A stretch of 64,000 nt of DNA from Micromonospora nigra (GCF_900091585.1 NZ_FMHT01000003.1:3587501-3651500); one strand, 5' to 3'. Shown: positions 14,649-24,211, counted from the first letter of the stretch. Made by a program: numbers and translations. The notes: generated from the letters alone by a model not told the origin.

Positions 14649-16717
14649 CGGGCTCGGCCTTCCTGGTAGAGGGCGGCGAACAGCGCGGCGGTGATCCGCG
14701 TTGGTTGTTGCGGCGCGGTGGCCGGGCCGCCGTGTGTGGCAGCGAGTCGGCGGAACGTTTGCCGGGAGATCGGCCGCGGGAAGATCTCGGTGTTGGTGAA
14801 CCGTAGGGCTTGTGCGTGGCCGTTGCGGGCGACTCTGTGCACGGTGTTTCTGTCCCAGACGCCGAGGTGCTGGAAGCGGTCGTAGAGGTCGTCCGGTGGG
14901 GCGGTGACGACGGCGTCGAGTTGGGAGCAGGCGATGATGGCCGCTGGTTGTTGGGTGGTGGTGCCGCCCTTGCTCATGTACCAGAGCAGCCGTGCGGGAG
15001 CCTGCGGCCTGGTGCCGCCGGGGCTGCGGTAGTAGACGTGTTCCCGGCTGATGCCTAGGGCGTCGTGTCGCGGGAAGATGCTGGCGGGTACGCCGAGCAA
15101 CTGGCTTGAGAAGGGCTGCTGTATGGGGATGAGGTAGGTCGGCAGCTCACTGTCGACGATCTTGATCGGCCACCAGATACGTTCGAGTTCGGCGGCGGCG
15201 ACGGCGGGCATACCAGATCGTAGCGGTGCGGGTGCGGGCAGTCCGGCAATCTTCGCAGCGGAGATCGCGGCCCGCTCGACCTCCGCGGCGGGGCCCACTG
15301 TGGCGATTGCGTAGCCGTAGAGGGTGCCGTCGGTTTCCTGGAAACCGTCGTCGACCGCAGCGAGTCGCGCCTGGGGTGACATGTGGGGATCAGTAATCTG
15401 GATCATGGGGAGCGCGGCGTCTCGTGCTGACTGCCGTAGGCGGAACAGCAGCTGCCGGGCGAGGGTGTCGGCGAGTGGCTGGTTCGCCACGCGCAGCAGC
15501 GGCACTCGTAGGACGCCGGACGACTCGGTGGTGGCGTAGGCGGCGACGAGTTCGCCCGTGGATTGGTAGATGCCCAGCCGTTGGGCGCCGCTGACGGCGA
15601 GCTTGTTCAGGGCGCCCTGGAGTTGGCGTGGCCGTTCCCCAGAACGGTGGTTGCGCAGCGCTTCGATCGTCTGGTTCTCGCCGCTGCGCAGGCGTCGCTC
15701 GACGTAGCCGGTGTCGAGGAGGCTGGCCGGACGGTAGGCCTCGGCGTTCGCTAGCTCGTCGATGTGGATGACCACGTCGGCGGGTCGCATGATGCGCAGG
15801 CCGTGTCGCTCGGCAACCTCCCGGTAGATCCTGGTGAGGTTCTGGTCGTTGGTGACGAGGACGTTCAGGTTAGCGGCGATGGCATCACCGACGTGCTGCA
15901 GGTCCAGCAGGTCTTGGGTGTCTCTCGGGTTCGCGGGATCCAGCGGGCGCGTGTATCGCTGCAGTTCGTCGATGATGTGGGCACGCGCGGCGGGATCGGA
16001 ACGCACCGAGGGGAACGTCTGCACCCGGTCGGTGCAATGGGCGCGAAGATCGCTGTCCAGCCGGTCGATCTCGGTGTTCAGCGCCGCGGTGCGGACGATC
16101 TCCAGGAGCCCCACCAGGTGCGGTGCGAGCAACGCGTGCGACTCGTCGGCGTTGGTGCGGCCGGCCTCGGTGAGGTCACGCACCACGTTCATGTCGATCG
16201 CCGCTCGGACCAGGACGGTGTCAGCGTCCGCGGAGAGCAGGTTGGGGTGGTCGTGGTCCCGCCACCAGTCGATCAACGGTTCTCCGCTGCTTCCACGGCC
16301 TGGGCGTTCACCGCGCTGCGCGAAGCCGAGATGGATCCACATCTTACCAAGGCGGTAGTCACGCCGACAGCGCGCAGCGATGCCGAGGTGATCTTGGTGG
16401 AGATCGCTGATTCGCTCGACAAGCAGCCGGGCGATCCCCTTGCCGCGCCAATCGGGGTCGACGCATAGGTGACTGAGCCGCACCCGTCGACGTGCCAGTG
16501 CGAAGAGTGCGTAACCCACGACCCGTTCGCCGGCGTGGGCCACCAGCAGGGTGCCCTTGACGGCGGCGTCATCGTAAGCGGAGAACGGCATGTGACCGAG
16601 AGTCGCGCGGGCAGCGTTTCCGAGCTGGATGGCCGCGTCGATAGCTTCCCGATCTTGCGGGCCCGGTGTCACCAAATCGATCGAGGTGGGACTGTCGGCA
16701 CTCCCCATTGCCAGCAT
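14645..16717 (-). CDS. GNAT acetyltransferase-PIN domain fusion protein
   Basis: A 690-residue three-part protein. Residues about 15-150 are a GNAT domain (VVGYALFALARRRVRLSHLC and PDWRGKGIARLLVER, the acetyl-CoA loop). Residues about 185-325 look like a PIN nuclease: AAIDMNVVRDL, DLLDLQHVGDAIAANLNVLV and TNDQNL provide the spaced acidic residues. Residues about 340-690 (IFPRHDALGISREHVYY and IIACSQLDAVV) match nothing I know. The gene is coupled to an ASCH gene. The combination suggests RNA acetylation or cleavage and possibly a toxin or anti-phage role; that is inference. Confidence 0.8.
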   Translation of the reverse strand: MLAMGSADSPTSIDLVTPGPQDREAIDAAIQLGNAARATLGHMPFSAYDDAAVKGTLLVAHAGERVVGYALFALARRRVRLSHLCVDPDWRGKGIARLLVERISDLHQDHLGIAARCRRDYRLGKMWIHLGFAQRGERPGRGSSGEPLIDWWRDHDHPNLLSADADTVLVRAAIDMNVVRDLTEAGRTNADESHALLAPHLVGLLEIVRTAALNTEIDRLDSDLRAHCTDRVQTFPSVRSDPAARAHIIDELQRYTRPLDPANPRDTQDLLDLQHVGDAIAANLNVLVTNDQNLTRIYREVAERHGLRIMRPADVVIHIDELANAEAYRPASLLDTGYVERRLRSGENQTIEALRNHRSGERPRQLQGALNKLAVSGAQRLGIYQSTGELVAAYATTESSGVLRVPLLRVANQPLADTLARQLLFRLRQSARDAALPMIQITDPHMSPQARLAAVDDGFQETDGTLYGYAIATVGPAAEVERAAISAAKIAGLPAPAPLRSGMPAVAAAELERIWWPIKIVDSELPTYLIPIQQPFSSQLLGVPASIFPRHDALGISREHVYYRSPGGTRPQAPARLLWYMSKGGTTTQQPAAIIACSQLDAVVTAPPDDLYDRFQHLGVWDRNTVHRVARNGHAQALRFTNTEIFPRPISRQTFRRLAATHGGPATAPQQPTRITAALFAALYQEGRAR

Positions 16718-16968
16718 ATACGCAGTGTCAACGATCCACTGTGAAGTGTGAAGGCCTCGGTGCTACGTCGCCAGGGCCTCGTGGCGCTGGCCCGGCCGGC
16801 GGGTGCACGTTGACGAACACGCCACCGCCATCGGCGAGCCGGGCGAAGTAGTCCGGTGCCTGCGATCGCACGCGGACGGCGTGCCACCACGACAGCCAGA
16901 ACCATCGCCACTGCGACTGGGGAGGCGCCATGTCGCATGGTGGCTGAGGTCAGGGTCCGATCCACCGC

Positions 16969-17832
16969 TCAGGTCGGCGCGCTCGTCTCGGACTGAGCAG
17001 TGCCGCCCGGGGCCGCGCCGTCCGACCCTGGGCCGAACACCTGCTGGATCGGTAACCAGCCTTCGCCCAGATCCTGCCCAGGGGGCGGCACGACGACCGG
17101 GTCGTCGCCGATGTGCGGCTCGCCGAGGTAGATCCGGCCTTCGTGGCGGAAGGTGGTGTCGGAGACGACTACGGGCGTTTCGAAGACCTCATCCTCGACG
17201 GGCAGCCAGCCGTTGGCGTACAGGGTACGCGCGAAGTTGAGCGTGGCGATGGTCAGCACCATGATGTGGGCCACCAGCGGCGCGGCGGCCCGAAAGCGCT
17301 CGGCAACCCCAAACGACCGAGTCCGGGCGAGCCGGTCCGCGTCGCTGTGCACGACGTCGCCATAGAGCCAGGCGAACCCGAGCACGTTGTCGGTCACCCG
17401 CTGCGACTCGTTCGAACCGGCCTTCGACAGATGCACCTCGTACCCGCGCAGCACCTCGCTGCGGGGCTTGATCGCTACCCACTCCGCCTTCAGGCCCTTC
17501 AGGTGCTCCATCGCCGAGGGCGGCACCTGCCCAGCGTGCAGGAAGAACCCGACCGCCTTGAAGAACTTCCCCCAATGGGTCGGGTCCTCATCGAGGATCA
17601 GCGGCCGAAGCCGGGCAGCGGCTGACTCGACCACCTCTTCCGGCGGCAGCTCCTGGACCACGGTCTGCGTCTCCCGCGCGGGATCAATGACAACTTGCAT
17701 CGTCATCTGCGCCAGCGCGACCAGGGCGGCACGGTCCTGGGCGAGGGAATGGGCCTCGACCCGGCGGGCCCGGGGCAGGAACGCGAGGAGCGCGGCTCGA
17801 TGGCCACGTTCAACTTGATCTCTATCCGTCAT
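16969..17832 (-). CDS. hypothetical protein
   Basis: I chose ATG 17832 (MTDRDQVERGHRA) because GGGG sits about 9 nt upstream and the longer frame above it is low-complexity. The 287-residue product is soluble and mixed alpha/beta, with HWGKFFKAVGFFLHAGQVPP and GFAWLYGDVVHSDADR as the most distinctive stretches; the latter has a VVHSD patch that could be catalytic. No family recognised. It is divergent from a ferredoxin-like relic on its upstream side. Confidence 0.75.
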   Translation of the reverse strand: MTDRDQVERGHRAALLAFLPRARRVEAHSLAQDRAALVALAQMTMQVVIDPARETQTVVQELPPEEVVESAAARLRPLILDEDPTHWGKFFKAVGFFLHAGQVPPSAMEHLKGLKAEWVAIKPRSEVLRGYEVHLSKAGSNESQRVTDNVLGFAWLYGDVVHSDADRLARTRSFGVAERFRAAAPLVAHIMVLTIATLNFARTLYANGWLPVEDEVFETPVVVSDTTFRHEGRIYLGEPHIGDDPVVVPPPGQDLGEGWLPIQQVFGPGSDGAAPGGTAQSETSAPT

Positions 17833-18049
17833 GGTCAGTAGCCCCTTGTGTGGCAAGCAAATTGCGTCACAGGCCCTCATTGAGCAGCTACTGTACCGCC
17901 GCCGCTCGACACGGGACCCCTCCGTGATCGCCGGCCTCAATGGCCTGCGCCTGTTCACCGACGCCGCCTGGCGGCGTGCGACCCGCACTGCGGCCGCATG
18001 AGCCGCCGCCGCGACACCTCCAGGCGCGCCGATCTCGGCACCACATCCA

Positions 18050-18260
18050 GCAGCGCATCCGACGGGTACACCGTGGCGGTCTGCCGCCGCGCTGCTGAGG
18101 CACCCCGCAGGTTTCGGACTTCGACCGTACCGCCCAACTGGCACGCCTGCGCCAGAGCCTCGACGGCACCGCACGGTTTGCACCAGCGACTGCCTCAACG
18201 CCTGCGACTACGCCAACGTCATCGTCGTCCAACCATCCAGCAACGCCGTGAGAGGGGCGG
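18050..18260 (+). pseudogene. (2Fe-2S) ferredoxin-domain protein relic
   Basis: Three plus-strand frames read in order YTVAVCRRAA, SDFDRTAQLARLRQSLDG and CTSDCLNACDYANVIVVQPS. Together they give the pattern of a thioredoxin-like [2Fe-2S] protein (VTVCRGCCCG...L..L...DCLxxCxxxNVVVVxPS). Two frameshifts and loss of one Cys pair show it is broken. The rest of 17833-18269 holds nothing else I can name. Confidence 0.55.
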
Positions 18261-18269
18261 CTGACGACC

Positions 18270-20021
18270 GTGCCGGTCCCCTATCGTCGTACCGTGTTCA
18301 ACGCGTTCATGAAGAACGAACTGCTGCTGGCGATGCTTGAGACCGTGGCCGGGGATGATGTTGATCTGGAGCCGGCCAGGAAGGCGTTCGAGGAGACCAG
18401 AGGCGACTTCCGTGCGAAGTTCACCGCCGCAGTGCGGGCGCGGCTGGCACAGTCGGCAGTTCCTGAGGTGTTCATCGACCTACCGGAACACCCCGAGCTG
18501 CTCCGAAAGTCCGACCTTGAGGCGTTGGTCCGACCGGCCGCGGACGGATTTCTGCGTTCCCACCCCTCCAAAGAAGAGCTACTGAAGCAGGTCGTGACAA
18601 TCCGGCGCCGTCAGGAGCGGCGGCCGACGTGGATTCCGCGTGTTGACCGCGACGGCAAACCCATGACGTCAGCAGCGGTCAGGCCGCCGGAGGACGAACG
18701 CGAGCCGGACCGACCGCTGCCGATCGCCGCCCTGTCCGAACTCGGCGCGGTGACCATCATGCTCCCCGCCGCCGAACAGGAACGCCCCGAACTGGCCATG
18801 GTGTCCGGCGGCATCGGCGCATGGGAATCCGCACTCTTCACGTTCCTCGGCCTCGCAGACGGCGCGCCAGCCACAACTATCACGATCGACGCGACGGCCA
18901 ACGAGTCACTGATCCCCGACGACGTGCGCTGGTGGTCACCCGAACCGGTCCAGCCGGTGCCGGCCGCGCAGGACCCAGGCGTAGCCAGCGAGCTGCTCGC
19001 CACGAGCCCGACCCTGGGTGGGCTGCCGGTGATCGACAACTCGCCGGAGCGGTACGAGGTCGTCGTTGATGCCCTCGCGGCCGTGGGCGACTGGCGCCAC
19101 AGCCCGCGCTGGACGCTAGAAACCTGGGACCCCGGCGACAACTCCGCCACCCTTGCGCTCGCACACGCCGCTATCGCCGGGTGGGCAGACGAACAGCGCA
19201 GCGGCGTCGTGGTGTTCGTATACGGCGGAGCAATGTACACGAGCGAAGGCCTGGTCGGCGTCCCGAGCCCGCTGCACAGCTACGTCCTCGTCGCGACCCG
19301 GTCCGCCGACGGCACCGACACCGTCGACACGGTCCACCGCGTCAACCTCACCTGCCCCGGCGAGAACTGGTGCCACCGGGGCGGATGTCCGGACCACGAC
19401 GTCCCGGAGCTGGCAGCGCTACTCATGCCGGCCGTCACCATAGGACACGTCGCAGAGGCAGCCGGCGACAGCACCCACGGCCGCTGGGCCGATTCGTACC
19501 ACCGGCTCTACGGCGATGGCGAAGGCCCCGACTACGCCGACCGCGTCCTCGAACACCTTACATCGACACTCGCGCGTCATGGCTGGGCTGAGCTGACCGA
19601 CTCCACCTGGGAAGGCCGCCTGGAGCAGACACTGCTACGTCGTGGCGAGCACTGCCTGACCGCCGCCTACGACCCCGTCACACGGCAGATCCAACTCATC
19701 GACGGCAAGGCTGAACTCGAACTCACGCTGGACATGCTGGCCGATGACGGCGTGCTCACCAACTACGACGGACAAGACACCGTCGACACAAGCGAGGAGG
19801 CGACCGAACGCTGGGGCGCTGAACTGCTAACCGCCGCCACCGAGCTCCTCGCTGGCCGCATCAACGAGCTCCCCCAACTCGCCGCACCCATCCAGGTCAC
19901 CGTTCTCGGCCTCCACCCACACGCCGATGGCATACTGCGCGGACCCGAAGCACCCGCCCTCGTCGAGCACCAACTCGAAGCCTTGCTGCTCACCACAGGG
20001 GTTCTCACCGCACCCGAGTAG
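18270..20021 (+). CDS. hypothetical protein, 583 aa
   Basis: Starts at GTG 18270 with GAGAGGGGCGG upstream. The protein is acidic and soluble with no membrane segment. It has a helical N-terminus (about 1-120) and a Cys/His cluster, TCPGENWCHRGGCPDHDVPE near 353-372, that looks like a metal site. The second half is Leu-rich helical. I know no family. It is encoded between a ferredoxin relic and an integrase and is probably cargo of the integrative element. Confidence 0.8.
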   Translation: MPVPYRRTVFNAFMKNELLLAMLETVAGDDVDLEPARKAFEETRGDFRAKFTAAVRARLAQSAVPEVFIDLPEHPELLRKSDLEALVRPAADGFLRSHPSKEELLKQVVTIRRRQERRPTWIPRVDRDGKPMTSAAVRPPEDEREPDRPLPIAALSELGAVTIMLPAAEQERPELAMVSGGIGAWESALFTFLGLADGAPATTITIDATANESLIPDDVRWWSPEPVQPVPAAQDPGVASELLATSPTLGGLPVIDNSPERYEVVVDALAAVGDWRHSPRWTLETWDPGDNSATLALAHAAIAGWADEQRSGVVVFVYGGAMYTSEGLVGVPSPLHSYVLVATRSADGTDTVDTVHRVNLTCPGENWCHRGGCPDHDVPELAALLMPAVTIGHVAEAAGDSTHGRWADSYHRLYGDGEGPDYADRVLEHLTSTLARHGWAELTDSTWEGRLEQTLLRRGEHCLTAAYDPVTRQIQLIDGKAELELTLDMLADDGVLTNYDGQDTVDTSEEATERWGAELLTAATELLAGRINELPQLAAPIQVTVLGLHPHADGILRGPEAPALVEHQLEALLLTTGVLTAPE

Positions 20022-20329
20022 ACCAATGCGGGCAACGCCCAGCACCAACACGACCCGTTACACCAACTTCGAGGGCGTGGTGCAGTCAGCTGGACTCAAG
20101 ATCGCCGGATCCTGTCTCTGGCGGTACCGCTGCCCCACGGCACGCCTTGCCTCCGGCCTTCGACGAGAGTCACCACCCAGCTCCCGAGTTGGCCGCCGCC
20201 CCGCCGGTGGGTGGACCGTCGGAAGGCACAGGTGGCGAGCGCCGGTCGATGGGCCCGTACCGGCAGGTGGGTCGGCGTCGGTGGAACGGGTGAGTCCATC
20301 GAAAGGGCACGGTCATGGTGACGTGAGGT
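20022..20329 (+). other. intergenic, nothing recognised
   Basis: About 308 bp between the 583-aa gene and the integrase. I see no gene, strong hairpin or repeat here. It may hold the integrase promoter and could have carried the excisionase of the element, but no such open frame remains. Confidence 0.5.
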
Positions 20330-21889
20330 GTGATCTTCAAACGGTGCGGGTGCCGGGACGACCAGCGGCGGCGATTGGAGCAGTCCTGCCCCCGATTGGG
20401 GGAACGTGGCCACGGCACCTGGTACTTCCACTGCTCCGCCAGGAACCTGCTCGGCCACTCCGAGCGGGTCCGCCGTGGCGGCTACCCCTCGCAGGCCGCC
20501 GCCCGCCACGCCCGCGACGAATGGCTGACCACGACCGAGGCGGATCGAACGGCACAGGGCTGGACGGTCGAGCGGTGGCTGCGGCACTGGCTCGACAACC
20601 GCACGAAGATCCGGCCCACCACGCGCTTTCACTACACCCGCGACGTCGACACCGTCCTCATCCCGCAGCTCGGCCGCTACCGCCTGGCGGACCTCGACGC
20701 CCCGCTCCTGCGCACCGTGTTCGCGCAGATAGCGGCCACCAGGAACAGCAAGGGCCGTCCGCAGTCCGCCTCGGCGATGCACCACCTGCGCACCACCCTG
20801 CGGGCCGCCTTCAACCTCGCGGTCAAGGAAGGAGTCCTGGACCGTAACCCGGCCCGGCACATCGAGATCGCCGGCTACCAGCAACCCCACGCCAGGGTCT
20901 GGACCGACGCTCGCGTCGAGTCCTGGGAACAGACTGGTGCCCGGCCGGCCGTGGCGGTCTGGACCGCCGACCATCTCGCCGAGTTCCTCGGCGCCGTCAA
21001 CGACGACCCCCTGTTCGCCCTCTGGCGGCTCGCCGGGCTGCGCGGACTACGCCGCGGTGAGCTGTGCGGGTTGCGGTGGTCCGACATTGACCTCGACCGC
21101 GGCACCCTGACCATCGACCGTAACCGCACCACCGCCGGCTACCAGGTCGTCGAAGGCGAACCGAAGACCCCGGCCGGGCGGCGGTCGGTCGCCCTCGATA
21201 AGCGCAGCGTGCAGATCCTGCGCGTGCACCGCCGCTACGAGCAGGACCGAAAGGCGGAGGCGGCAGAGAACGGCACGCCGTGGACCGACACCGGATACGT
21301 GTTCACCCGCTCAGACGGCCAACCGATCAACCCGAACTACGCCACCACCCGCTTCCGGATCCTCGTCCGCCGAGCCGGCCTACCCCCCGTGCGGCTACAC
21401 GACCTGCGCCACGGCGCCGCGTCCCTCGCCCACGAAGCCGGCGCCGACCTCAAAACCCTGCAGGACCTCCTCGGGCACTCCAGCATCGTGGTCACCGCCG
21501 ACACCTACACCAGCGTCCTGCCGCAGATCCAGCGCCGCTGCGCCGACGCCACCGCCCAACTGGTGCTCAACGCCGCCCGCCGCACACCCGGAAGAAGATC
21601 AAAGCCAGGGCCCGTAAGAACCGGCCCGACCGCGGTCCCAAAGCCGGCACCCCGGCGCCGACGAAACCGAAAACAGGTGCTCCGACCCCTCCGAAGCGCA
21701 AGCAGGCCGCAAAGCCGCAGGTCACGTCCCGACGAACCCGCGAGAAGACCGTCTCCGGGGCTGCACCCACATCGCACCCACGTGACACCCACCGTCCACT
21801 CCGGCCGGACAGCAGAAAGGGCCCGAACCGCATTCCCGCAGCCCGGACCCCTCTTGATCTTGTGCGCCCGAAGGGACTCGAACCCCTAA
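20330..21889 (+). CDS. tyrosine recombinase/integrase, C-terminus frameshifted
   Basis: Site-specific integrase of the element. GTG 20330 starts a 519-residue frame. It has an N-terminal AP2-like/arm-binding region (1-65), a SAM-like core-binding domain (about 78-190) and a catalytic domain with Arg in GLRRGELCGLRW, HDLRHGAAS (HxxR) and GHSSIVVTADTYTSV (His and nucleophile Tyr). After about residue 420 the native Lys-rich tail (KKIKARARKNRPDR) continues in the -1 frame, so a frameshift near 21590 has swapped the tail; the catalytic core is intact. It ends on a tRNA-Arg(ACG) 3' half, its presumed att site. Confidence 0.9.
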   Translation: MIFKRCGCRDDQRRRLEQSCPRLGERGHGTWYFHCSARNLLGHSERVRRGGYPSQAAARHARDEWLTTTEADRTAQGWTVERWLRHWLDNRTKIRPTTRFHYTRDVDTVLIPQLGRYRLADLDAPLLRTVFAQIAATRNSKGRPQSASAMHHLRTTLRAAFNLAVKEGVLDRNPARHIEIAGYQQPHARVWTDARVESWEQTGARPAVAVWTADHLAEFLGAVNDDPLFALWRLAGLRGLRRGELCGLRWSDIDLDRGTLTIDRNRTTAGYQVVEGEPKTPAGRRSVALDKRSVQILRVHRRYEQDRKAEAAENGTPWTDTGYVFTRSDGQPINPNYATTRFRILVRRAGLPPVRLHDLRHGAASLAHEAGADLKTLQDLLGHSSIVVTADTYTSVLPQIQRRCADATAQLVLNAARRTPGRRSKPGPVRTGPTAVPKPAPRRRRNRKQVLRPLRSASRPQSRRSRPDEPARRPSPGLHPHRTHVTPTVHSGRTAERARTAFPQPGPLLILCARRDSNP

Positions 21890-21904
21890 CCTTCTGATCC
21901 GTAG
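21863..21904 (-). other. att site: tRNA-Arg(ACG) 3' half, copy 1
   Basis: On the minus strand this is anticodon loop CTACGGA, 3' anticodon stem, T-arm and acceptor 3' strand of tRNA-Arg(ACG); the 5' half is absent. It is a 42-bp direct repeat of 35223-35264 with one mismatch. It overlaps the integrase 3' end, the usual place for attP/attL of tRNA-targeting actinobacterial elements. Confidence 0.8.
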
Positions 21905-22570
21905 CCGAGTTCGGGTGCGTCCTCGCAGGTCCAAGCCCTGCAGGGGCAGGTCATTCTCGACTGTCGATGGATCGGCGGGCATCGCGCTTCCCCTCGAATC
22001 CGCGTGCGGTACGTCCGCGTCAGTTCCCCGACGTCCGAGCAGCCACCGAGCAGCCACGATCGCCGCGGGCCGCAACCTGGGTAGCCGAAACGGACCAGGT
22101 GGGGTGATCATCTGCGCAGTTGCCGGCGGGGGGAGACAGCGTCGATGAGAGTCCGACTCAGGATGCGGCACACCTCGGCAGCCCCCGGCCCAAGCGCCGC
22201 TGGGGTCATCAGCTCGTCATGTGGCACCTGGATGGGCTCGTTCTACAGGATCAGGCTGGCGGTCCGCTGACGGGGCTGCCTGCTGACCCGGCCGACCGAC
22301 ATCAACTGCGGGTTGTTGACGCCGACACCCATGGCCACCTGGTCGCCGTCCAGAATCCTCAGACCGCCGATGAGACGCAGCAGTCCGGCGATCTCGATCT
22401 GGTCAGGCAAGGCATCCGGGTCGAGGCTGGCGCCCAGTCGCCCCGAGCACTGCCCGCCGGCAGGCATCGTGGAAAGAATCTTGGAGATGGCGGTTCACGA
22501 TCAGCCCCTTGACGCCCTCAACCCTCCAGAGTCGCGCAACCAACGCCGACCAGATCACGAGCGAGGTGTA
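21905..22570 (+). other. att-adjacent non-coding region, possible gene fragment
   Basis: No convincing complete gene. Near 22035 lies CCGAGCAGCCACCGAGCAGC, related to the repeat beside the other att sites. On the minus strand about 22243-22467, residues IEIAGLLRLIGGLRILDG and VGVNNPQLMSVGRVSRQP look protein-like and may be the remnant of an unknown gene. Confidence 0.45.
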
Positions 22571-22810
22571 GTGGAGAACATCAGCTGGGGGTGGGCGGCC
22601 GTCGCCGTAGTCGGCAGCCTCACCACCCTGGCAGGGCTGTGGATCCGCGTGCGGTGGCGCGCCCAGCAGGAAAAGGTCCGCGGGGAATCGCTCATCGCGA
22701 TCGCCGAGGCCTTGCCCGGCGGCGGTCGGCTCCGGGACCAGCGGGCCGACGGATCGTGCATCACACTGAGCGTGCCCGCCACCGACCGTTCCGGAGGCCG
22801 CCGTGGATGA
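22571..22810 (+). CDS. small single-pass membrane protein in sigma operon
   Basis: GTG 22571 with GAGCGAGG just upstream gives 79 residues: one membrane segment (WAAVAVVGSLTTLAGLWI, about 8-25), a basic stretch, then a short conserved-looking domain (LIAIAEALPGGGRLRDQRAD, CITLSVP). The sigma gene starts 8 nt before its stop, so both are coupled. Small TM proteins of this type occur beside regulatory or conflict genes in actinobacteria; a role in signalling to the sigma factor is inference. Confidence 0.75.
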   Translation: MENISWGWAAVAVVGSLTTLAGLWIRVRWRAQQEKVRGESLIAIAEALPGGGRLRDQRADGSCITLSVPATDRSGGRRG

Positions 22811-23423
22811 CCGGACCGCCGACCAGGTCGAGCCGCCGCAGGGTGACCTGGAGATCCACGCGCACGCCTACAAGGTGCGCTGGGCCGGGGTCAGACCTCC
22901 ACTCGTGACCACGGACGCGCCCCTCAAGGTGGACACCCAGCGGCGCGTCGAGGAGTTCAGCGCCTTCTACCGCGGGTTCGCCACCCGCCTCGCCGGCTGG
23001 TTGATCTGGCAGGGTGCCTCGGAAGCTGACGCCTACGACATCATGCAGGAGACGATGCAGACGGTGTTCCGGCGCTGGGAGAGCATCGAGTACCCGAAGG
23101 CGTTCGCGCGGGAGACTGCTTCAAGGGCGTACGTTGCGCGGCTGGCACGGGTCGACCCCGTTCCCGTCGAGGACATCGCCGACCGCATGCCACACAGTCA
23201 CAGCGGGTCCGCCCTTGCTGACGTCAAGCACGACATCCGGAAGGCACTCGAGAAGATGCCGCCGCGGCAGGTGCAGCTGCTCGCCTGGTCCTTCGAGGAG
23301 CACACGCCCACTGAAATCGCTGCCCAGTTGCAGATGACCCCGGAAGCGGTTCGCAGCAGCCTTTACAAGGCCAGGAAGAAGCTCGGTGAGCTGCTGCAGG
23401 CTCAGGACGCGGACGACCAGTGA
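22803..23423 (+). CDS. ECF-like RNA polymerase sigma factor
   Basis: A 206-residue protein starting at GTG 22803. After a 50-residue extension come region 2 (FSAFYRGFATRLAGWLIWQG, then AYDIMQETMQTVFRRW, about 50-95) and region 4 (LEKMPPRQVQLLAWSFEEHT, PTEIAAQLQMTPEAVRSSLY, KARKKLGEL, about 143-200). It overlaps the genes on both sides (22803-22810 and 23420-23423), forming a three-gene coupled operon. No classical anti-sigma factor is present; one of the neighbours may do that job. Confidence 0.88.
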   Translation: MDDRTADQVEPPQGDLEIHAHAYKVRWAGVRPPLVTTDAPLKVDTQRRVEEFSAFYRGFATRLAGWLIWQGASEADAYDIMQETMQTVFRRWESIEYPKAFARETASRAYVARLARVDPVPVEDIADRMPHSHSGSALADVKHDIRKALEKMPPRQVQLLAWSFEEHTPTEIAAQLQMTPEAVRSSLYKARKKLGELLQAQDADDQ

Positions 23424-24181
23424 GCGAGGGGGCGATGTTGAAGGACCAGAGCATGCGGATGCCAGACCCGCTCGCCGCGGCAGCTCGCGCGGAGCTGGAC
23501 GACATTCAGCGCCGTCTCGACGCGGCATGGGATGTCGAGGCGGGGCTGCGGGACGTCCTGCTGGAGGAGCGCTACCACCGATTCGTCGACGAGCAGGGGA
23601 CCGGTTTCGACGTAGAGGCCGGCTTGGCCGATGTGCTCAACACGGGCCTTGGGCTCCTGGGCAAGGGATCGGCCAACCTTCTCCATCTGACCTACCGGTT
23701 CCACGCGGATGCCGACTGCGTGCCGGTGTTCGACGTGGAAGCAGAGAGCACCCTCAGCCGTGTGAGGCGGCTGGCGTGCGACATCGAGGAGAGGCTGCTC
23801 GAGATTGAACGTGAGGTCATCGATTTTGTACTGCCAGAAGACCTGTTCGGTCACATCACAGATGCGCTCGACGAGGCCACGCGCACCGCTGATGACCTGT
23901 CCGACCTAGCCGACGAGCTCGAGCAGGGTGCCGTGACCCTTGAGGAAGCCCTGGGCGTGGTCAGGGCGACATCGGGGGCATTGGTGGAGCTGAGCTCGGT
24001 GCTCCGCGAGGCGTTGGCGGGGCTGAAGGTGCTCCGCATGGTGTCGGAGGACCACTACACGGTCCACCAGCCGCCTCGACCGGAGCCGCTGCTAGACCTC
24101 GCCAACGAGGTGAATGAACTTCAGCAGCCGATCAGGCGCCTGTTCGACCAGGCGGACGAGGTCGTCGGATCGCTGCGATGA
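23420..24181 (+). CDS. coiled-coil hypothetical protein coupled to sigma
   Basis: A 253-residue acidic protein starting at GTG 23420 inside the sigma stop. It is almost wholly helical with coiled-coil stretches (ARAELDDIQRRLDAAWDVEA, IEERLLEIEREVIDF, ALDEATRTADDLSDLADELE). No membrane segment or enzyme motif. It could bind the sigma factor directly or be its main target gene. The terminator-like hairpin at 24190-24211 closes the operon. Confidence 0.8.
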   Translation: MSEGAMLKDQSMRMPDPLAAAARAELDDIQRRLDAAWDVEAGLRDVLLEERYHRFVDEQGTGFDVEAGLADVLNTGLGLLGKGSANLLHLTYRFHADADCVPVFDVEAESTLSRVRRLACDIEERLLEIEREVIDFVLPEDLFGHITDALDEATRTADDLSDLADELEQGAVTLEEALGVVRATSGALVELSSVLREALAGLKVLRMVSEDHYTVHQPPRPEPLLDLANEVNELQQPIRRLFDQADEVVGSLR

Positions 24182-24189
24182 CCGACCGA

Positions 24190-24211
24190 GGCGGGGGAAC
24201 ACTCCCCCGCC
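24190..24211 (+). terminator. strong GC hairpin after sigma operon
   Basis: GGCGGGGG (24190-24197) and CCCCCGCC (24204-24211) form a perfect 8-bp stem with loop AACACT, starting 8 bp after the last stop codon of the operon. No T tract follows, as is common in actinobacterial terminators. Confidence 0.65.
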
